The notes under the pieces are model-generated. The model saw only the letters and a list, made by a program, of their open reading frames with translations, ran no database searches and was not told the origin of the DNA. The translations under genes and the position numbers were made by a program. From positions 248,001 through 312,000 of the forward strand of contig JBCCBV010000001.1 of NCBI GenBank assembly GCA_039033855.1: 64,000 nucleotides of DNA, read 5' to 3'. Of this stretch, positions 60,942 through 64,000 are shown piece after piece. Position 1 is the first letter of the stretch. Each line of letters starts with the position of its first letter. This DNA comes from JBCCBV01 sp039033855. Lineage in GTDB: Bacteria > Planctomycetota > Phycisphaerae > Phycisphaerales > Phycisphaeraceae.

Positions 60942-62263
60942 ACCCCGCGGCCTCGGCGGCGTGGCCCGCCGGGGTGACGGCCGGTGCGCACGACACGGCT
61001 CCGCGGAACCGCCGGGGCAAGCGTCGCCTACGGCCCGGCCGGGCTTCGGGGCTGTACGTGGTGGCGCTGGGGTCTGCGGTGTTCGCGGCGAGTTACACGC
61101 AAGCCAACCTGCTGTTCTGGGGCGTGGGGTTGCTGCTGGGCGCGATGGTGGTGTCGGTGGCGTACGCGGCGTTCGCGATGCGCCGGTTGACGATTCGCCG
61201 GACGCCGCCGGGCTTCGCCGTGGTGGGCGAGCCGCTTGCGCTGCGGTACCGGCTGGGCAACCGCTCGCGCTGGCCGGTGCTGGCTCTGACTATTGAAGAA
61301 GCGCTCAGGCCGGACCAGACCTCGCGCCGGGAGATTGCTGCGCGAAACCGGCGGGTCAAAGGCCGACCGATCGGCTGGTCGCTGCACTTGGGCGCGGGCG
61401 AACAGGCTGTGGCGGAGACGGTGTGCTGGCCGCTTCGGCGGGGCCGGCTGCGGCTCCAGGCCGTGGAGCTGCGCAGCGCGTTTCCGTTCGGCTTGATCGA
61501 CTGCCGGGTACGGTTCGACCGGCCGACCGAGGTCACGGTGCTGCCCCAGCTCTATCGGTTGCGTCGTCGCGCTGCGCAACGCGCCTTGGGAGTGACGCTG
61601 GGTCAAAGTCAGGCCCGCGCCCCTACGCCGGGCGACGGCGTCGATCTATACGAGCTGCGCGACTACCGCCCGGGCGATGCGCCGGGCGCGATCGACTGGA
61701 AGCGCTCGGCCAAGACCGGCAAGCTGATCAGCCGCCGGTTCGCGCAGCCCGAACCGCCGCAGACGTGGATCGGGCTGGACTTGTCCAGGCCTGGGTCACA
61801 CCCGGGGTCGCACGACTATTCGACTTCGAGCCAAGACACGGCCGCGGAAGAAGACCGGCGTGCGCAAGAGCGGGCGGTATCGCTGGCGGCGTCGCTGGTT
61901 TGCGAGGCGTTTTTGGCCGGGATGGCGGTCGGGCTGACGGTGGCCGGGGCGCCGCGGGCGACGATCGCGCCCCGGGGCGGGCTCGAGCAACGCCGTCGGC
62001 TGCTGCAGGCGCTCGCGCACTTGGACGCCGAGGCTTTGCGCAACGGCGGCCCGTTGGCCGGGCGGCCGACTGTGTTTGTGACGGCCCAGTCTGCGACCGA
62101 CGGCGACCGGCGCGCGCGCGGCGCCCGGACGCTGAGCTACGCCGACCTGCCGGACCTCGCGGTGGAAGTGGATGCGCGCGAGCTGTTGGCCCCGCTCGAC
62201 GCGGCCCGACGTGCACCCCGCGCCGACCCGGCCCCATCCACCCCGGGCGGAGCGCGAACATGA
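60938..62263 (+). CDS. DUF58 domain membrane protein
   Basis: A 441-residue protein. Two hydrophobic segments lie at about 37-75. The DUF58 signature YELRDYRPGDAPGAIDWKRSAKTGKLISRRF is in the middle, after a beta-rich domain, and a C-terminal VWA-like half follows. DUF58 proteins usually sit with MoxR ATPases and transglutaminases. Here only the transglutaminase follows, coupled by ATGA overlap. The start is GTG in the stop of the lipoprotein gene. Confidence 0.86.
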   Translation: MNPAASAAWPAGVTAGAHDTAPRNRRGKRRLRPGRASGLYVVALGSAVFAASYTQANLLFWGVGLLLGAMVVSVAYAAFAMRRLTIRRTPPGFAVVGEPLALRYRLGNRSRWPVLALTIEEALRPDQTSRREIAARNRRVKGRPIGWSLHLGAGEQAVAETVCWPLRRGRLRLQAVELRSAFPFGLIDCRVRFDRPTEVTVLPQLYRLRRRAAQRALGVTLGQSQARAPTPGDGVDLYELRDYRPGDAPGAIDWKRSAKTGKLISRRFAQPEPPQTWIGLDLSRPGSHPGSHDYSTSSQDTAAEEDRRAQERAVSLAASLVCEAFLAGMAVGLTVAGAPRATIAPRGGLEQRRRLLQALAHLDAEALRNGGPLAGRPTVFVTAQSATDGDRRARGARTLSYADLPDLAVEVDARELLAPLDAARRAPRADPAPSTPGGART

Positions 62264-64000
62264 CGCTGGACCGCGCGGTACGCCGGCTGGTGTTCTGGCA
62301 GGTGATGCTGGGGGTCTTCACCTTCTGCCTCATCGAGCCCAACCCCGGGTTGCTGCTCGTGGCCGGGTCGCTGGCGGCGCTTTCGCGCTACGCCACCGAG
62401 GGGCCGCGGGCCCGGACACTGCCACGCCTGGTGGTCAACCTGGGGGCGCTCGGCGCGCTCACGCTGCTGGGGGTGGAGCTCTCGGCCAAGCCCGAGCGGG
62501 TGGTCGAAGCGATGGGGCACTTTTTGATCTGGCTGCAGGTGCTCACCCTGTTTGGCCGGCGTGGCGAACGCGAACACATCCAGTTGATGGTGCTTTCAGC
62601 GCTCCAGATGACCGGCGCCTCGGTGCTGCCCAGGGGCGGGCAGGTGCTGTTCGCCGTGCTGCTGGCGCTATATGCCGCGGTGGCGCTCGGCGCGGTGCTG
62701 GCACACCACCTGCAGTCGGGCCGCGACCGGGCGCGTCGCCGCCAGCGTGCGCTCGCCCCGGCCGGGCTCGAAGCACGGGCTTTAGTCGACGCCGCCCCGG
62801 AGGGCACGCTGCCCCGCCGAGCCTGGGTCTGGGCCGGCGTGCTGGCGCTCACGTGCGGGGCCATTGGCGCGGCGACCTTCGTGGCGGCGCCGCGGGGGGT
62901 CAAAGGCCGGTTGGCCCACGTGCTGGCCGAGCACACGCCGTTCGGCGTGCGGGCGCAGGTGGGTTTCAGCGACGCGGTGCAACTCGACGGCTCGCCGGTC
63001 AATAACGGCTCGAGCCAGGTCGCGCTGCTGCTCGAAGCGGACGACCGCCCGCCCGGCGGGGGCGACGCCTGGTTGCTGCGTGCCTCGGTGTTCGACCGCT
63101 ATGACCCGGCGACGCAGGCCTGGCGGCGCATCGATCGCCTGTCGGGGTTCGAGCTCGGTTCGTCGCGGGCCCGGCGAACGGGGTTGAAGCTCCCAGCGGC
63201 CGAAGCGGAACCGGCCGTGCGCGCCACGATCACCCTGCGCACGCACCCGCCGCCGAGCCTGCCCACGCTGACGTGGATCGGCGCGCAGACGCTGGTGAGC
63301 TCGGTCGACGCCGACCGCATCCCGGTTCGCCTGAGCCCAGAGGCCGGCCTGCTGACCGCCGCGGCGCGCGGTCGGGGCGAGGTCCGCTACACCCTGGCAC
63401 GGCCGGACCAGCGCATCGCACTCAACGCATCCTCTGCCACCCCCGACGGAGAGGCGGTTGTCGCGGAGCCTGCGGTAACGGACGACCCCACCCCGCCGGA
63501 CTGGGGCATCGATCCCGCGCTCGACTGGCCGGTGCAAACCGAGCGCGTCGAAGCGCTAGCCCGCGCGATCCTGGCCGACGCGCACATCGACTGGCCGGAC
63601 TCGGGGGGCCCCACCGCGCCCGGCGACTCGTCCGCACTCCACACCCTTGACCCGGTGCAGGTCGAGCGCGCCGCGCGGGCGATCTCCGACTGGCTGGAGT
63701 CTCGGTATGCGTACACGCTCGAGAACCCCGCGGTGCGCGGGCGCGACGCGGTGGCGGTGTTTTTGTTCGACCAGCAACGCGGGCATTGCGAGCTGTTCGC
63801 GTCTGGGTTCACCGCGCTCTGCCGGTCGATCGGGGTGCCGTCCCGGCTGGTGACGGGTTATCGCGCGGGCGAGATCAACCGCGTGGGCGGGTACTTCACG
63901 GTGCGCGAGCGCCACGCGCACGCTTGGGCGGAAGTAGACCTGGGGCCGGAACTGGGATGGGTGGCGTTCGACCCAACGCCGGCCGGCGCCGTAGACGCCG
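62260..64000 (+). CDS. TgpA-like membrane protein with transglutaminase domain (3' end outside window)
   Basis: At least 580 codons, open to the window end. The N-terminal 200 residues have several membrane segments (LVFWQVMLGVFTFCLIEP and GVLALTCGAIGAATFVAAP among them). The region 210-430 is a beta-rich domain. The transglutaminase core follows, with the catalytic Cys in RGHCELFASGFTALCRS, the His in HAHAWAEVDLG and the Asp in FDPTPAG. This arrangement matches TgpA of Pseudomonas. It starts at ATG within the stop of the DUF58 gene. Its substrate is unknown. Confidence 0.88.
   Translation, partial: MTLDRAVRRLVFWQVMLGVFTFCLIEPNPGLLLVAGSLAALSRYATEGPRARTLPRLVVNLGALGALTLLGVELSAKPERVVEAMGHFLIWLQVLTLFGRRGEREHIQLMVLSALQMTGASVLPRGGQVLFAVLLALYAAVALGAVLAHHLQSGRDRARRRQRALAPAGLEARALVDAAPEGTLPRRAWVWAGVLALTCGAIGAATFVAAPRGVKGRLAHVLAEHTPFGVRAQVGFSDAVQLDGSPVNNGSSQVALLLEADDRPPGGGDAWLLRASVFDRYDPATQAWRRIDRLSGFELGSSRARRTGLKLPAAEAEPAVRATITLRTHPPPSLPTLTWIGAQTLVSSVDADRIPVRLSPEAGLLTAAARGRGEVRYTLARPDQRIALNASSATPDGEAVVAEPAVTDDPTPPDWGIDPALDWPVQTERVEALARAILADAHIDWPDSGGPTAPGDSSALHTLDPVQVERAARAISDWLESRYAYTLENPAVRGRDAVAVFLFDQQRGHCELFASGFTALCRSIGVPSRLVTGYRAGEINRVGGYFTVRERHAHAWAEVDLGPELGWVAFDPTPAGAVDA

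Noticed and set aside
62172..63005. An ORF overlapping the DUF58 and transglutaminase genes in another frame
   Set aside because: The frame beginning at 62260 is open to the window end and encodes the membrane segments and the transglutaminase triad; the other is a shadow.
1..64000. CRISPR array, insertion sequence, prophage or integron
   Set aside because: No regularly spaced repeats and no transposase, integrase or phage structural genes were seen. The only repeats are the short array at 10.5 kb and the intergenic inverted repeats.

Overview
This is a 64 kb stretch of a GC-rich bacterial chromosome (about 70% GC by eye). It is packed with short-gap and overlapping genes and contains one tRNA. 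No plasmid, phage, transposase or CRISPR signature was found. The gene content points to a planctomycete, most likely the Phycisphaerae. The clues are paired prepilin-type FTLIELLVVI proteins with a C-terminal VDGQV-like motif, a PEP-CTERM protein, an FHA-linked Tad locus, a class IV aminotransferase, a DUF89 protein and DUF58/transglutaminase genes. This placement is inference; there is no rRNA in the window.

Layout. 1-7.7 kb: the end of guaA, a lipoprotein aspartyl protease and a YpdA-like flavoprotein on the + strand; then, on the - strand, acs, a secreted protein and a coupled coaX / membrane protein / MnmE-like GTPase unit. 7.8-20.6 kb: a YacP-like NYN gene and a long Tad (Flp) pilus or secretion locus. 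The locus has two CpaF-type ATPases (one fused to FHA), two small Flp-like pilins, a CpaA peptidase, CpaB, TadB and TadC. Embedded in it are a transmembrane Ser/Thr kinase and a membrane FHA protein, which suggests a phosphorylation-controlled Tad machine. 20.7-30.9 kb: trpB, two tandem pseudopilin-like genes, a 960-residue exported protein, rpmE (type B)-prfA, an aminotransferase and a DUF89 protein. 30.9-44 kb: murC, a GH57 glucan branching enzyme, rdgB, hisH, a PEP-CTERM protein, an OmpA-like lipoprotein, xseA-xseB-prepilin peptidase, gap, a SMUG-type glycosylase and carA. 44-56 kb: speA, ASCH-nadC-birA, aroK, tRNA-Arg(TCT), a DUF952 gene between intergenic repeats, a carboxyltransferase, a second birA, cinA-cpsB and folD. 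56-64 kb: two planctomycete-type hypotheticals, a markedly lower-GC gene with a TIR/DUF4062-like fold, thiS-thiG, scpB, a lipoprotein, DUF58, and a transglutaminase protein that runs off the end.

The most striking global signal is at gene starts. At least fifteen genes have a TANNNT box ending exactly 6-8 bases before the start codon and no Shine-Dalgarno sequence. The same box sits 8 bases before the tRNA. This is the layout expected of leaderless mRNAs. A few genes (gap, the PEP-CTERM gene) instead have a strong AAGGAG ribosome binding site. The other main candidates for something new are the kinase/FHA-linked Tad locus and the low-GC DUF4062-like gene.
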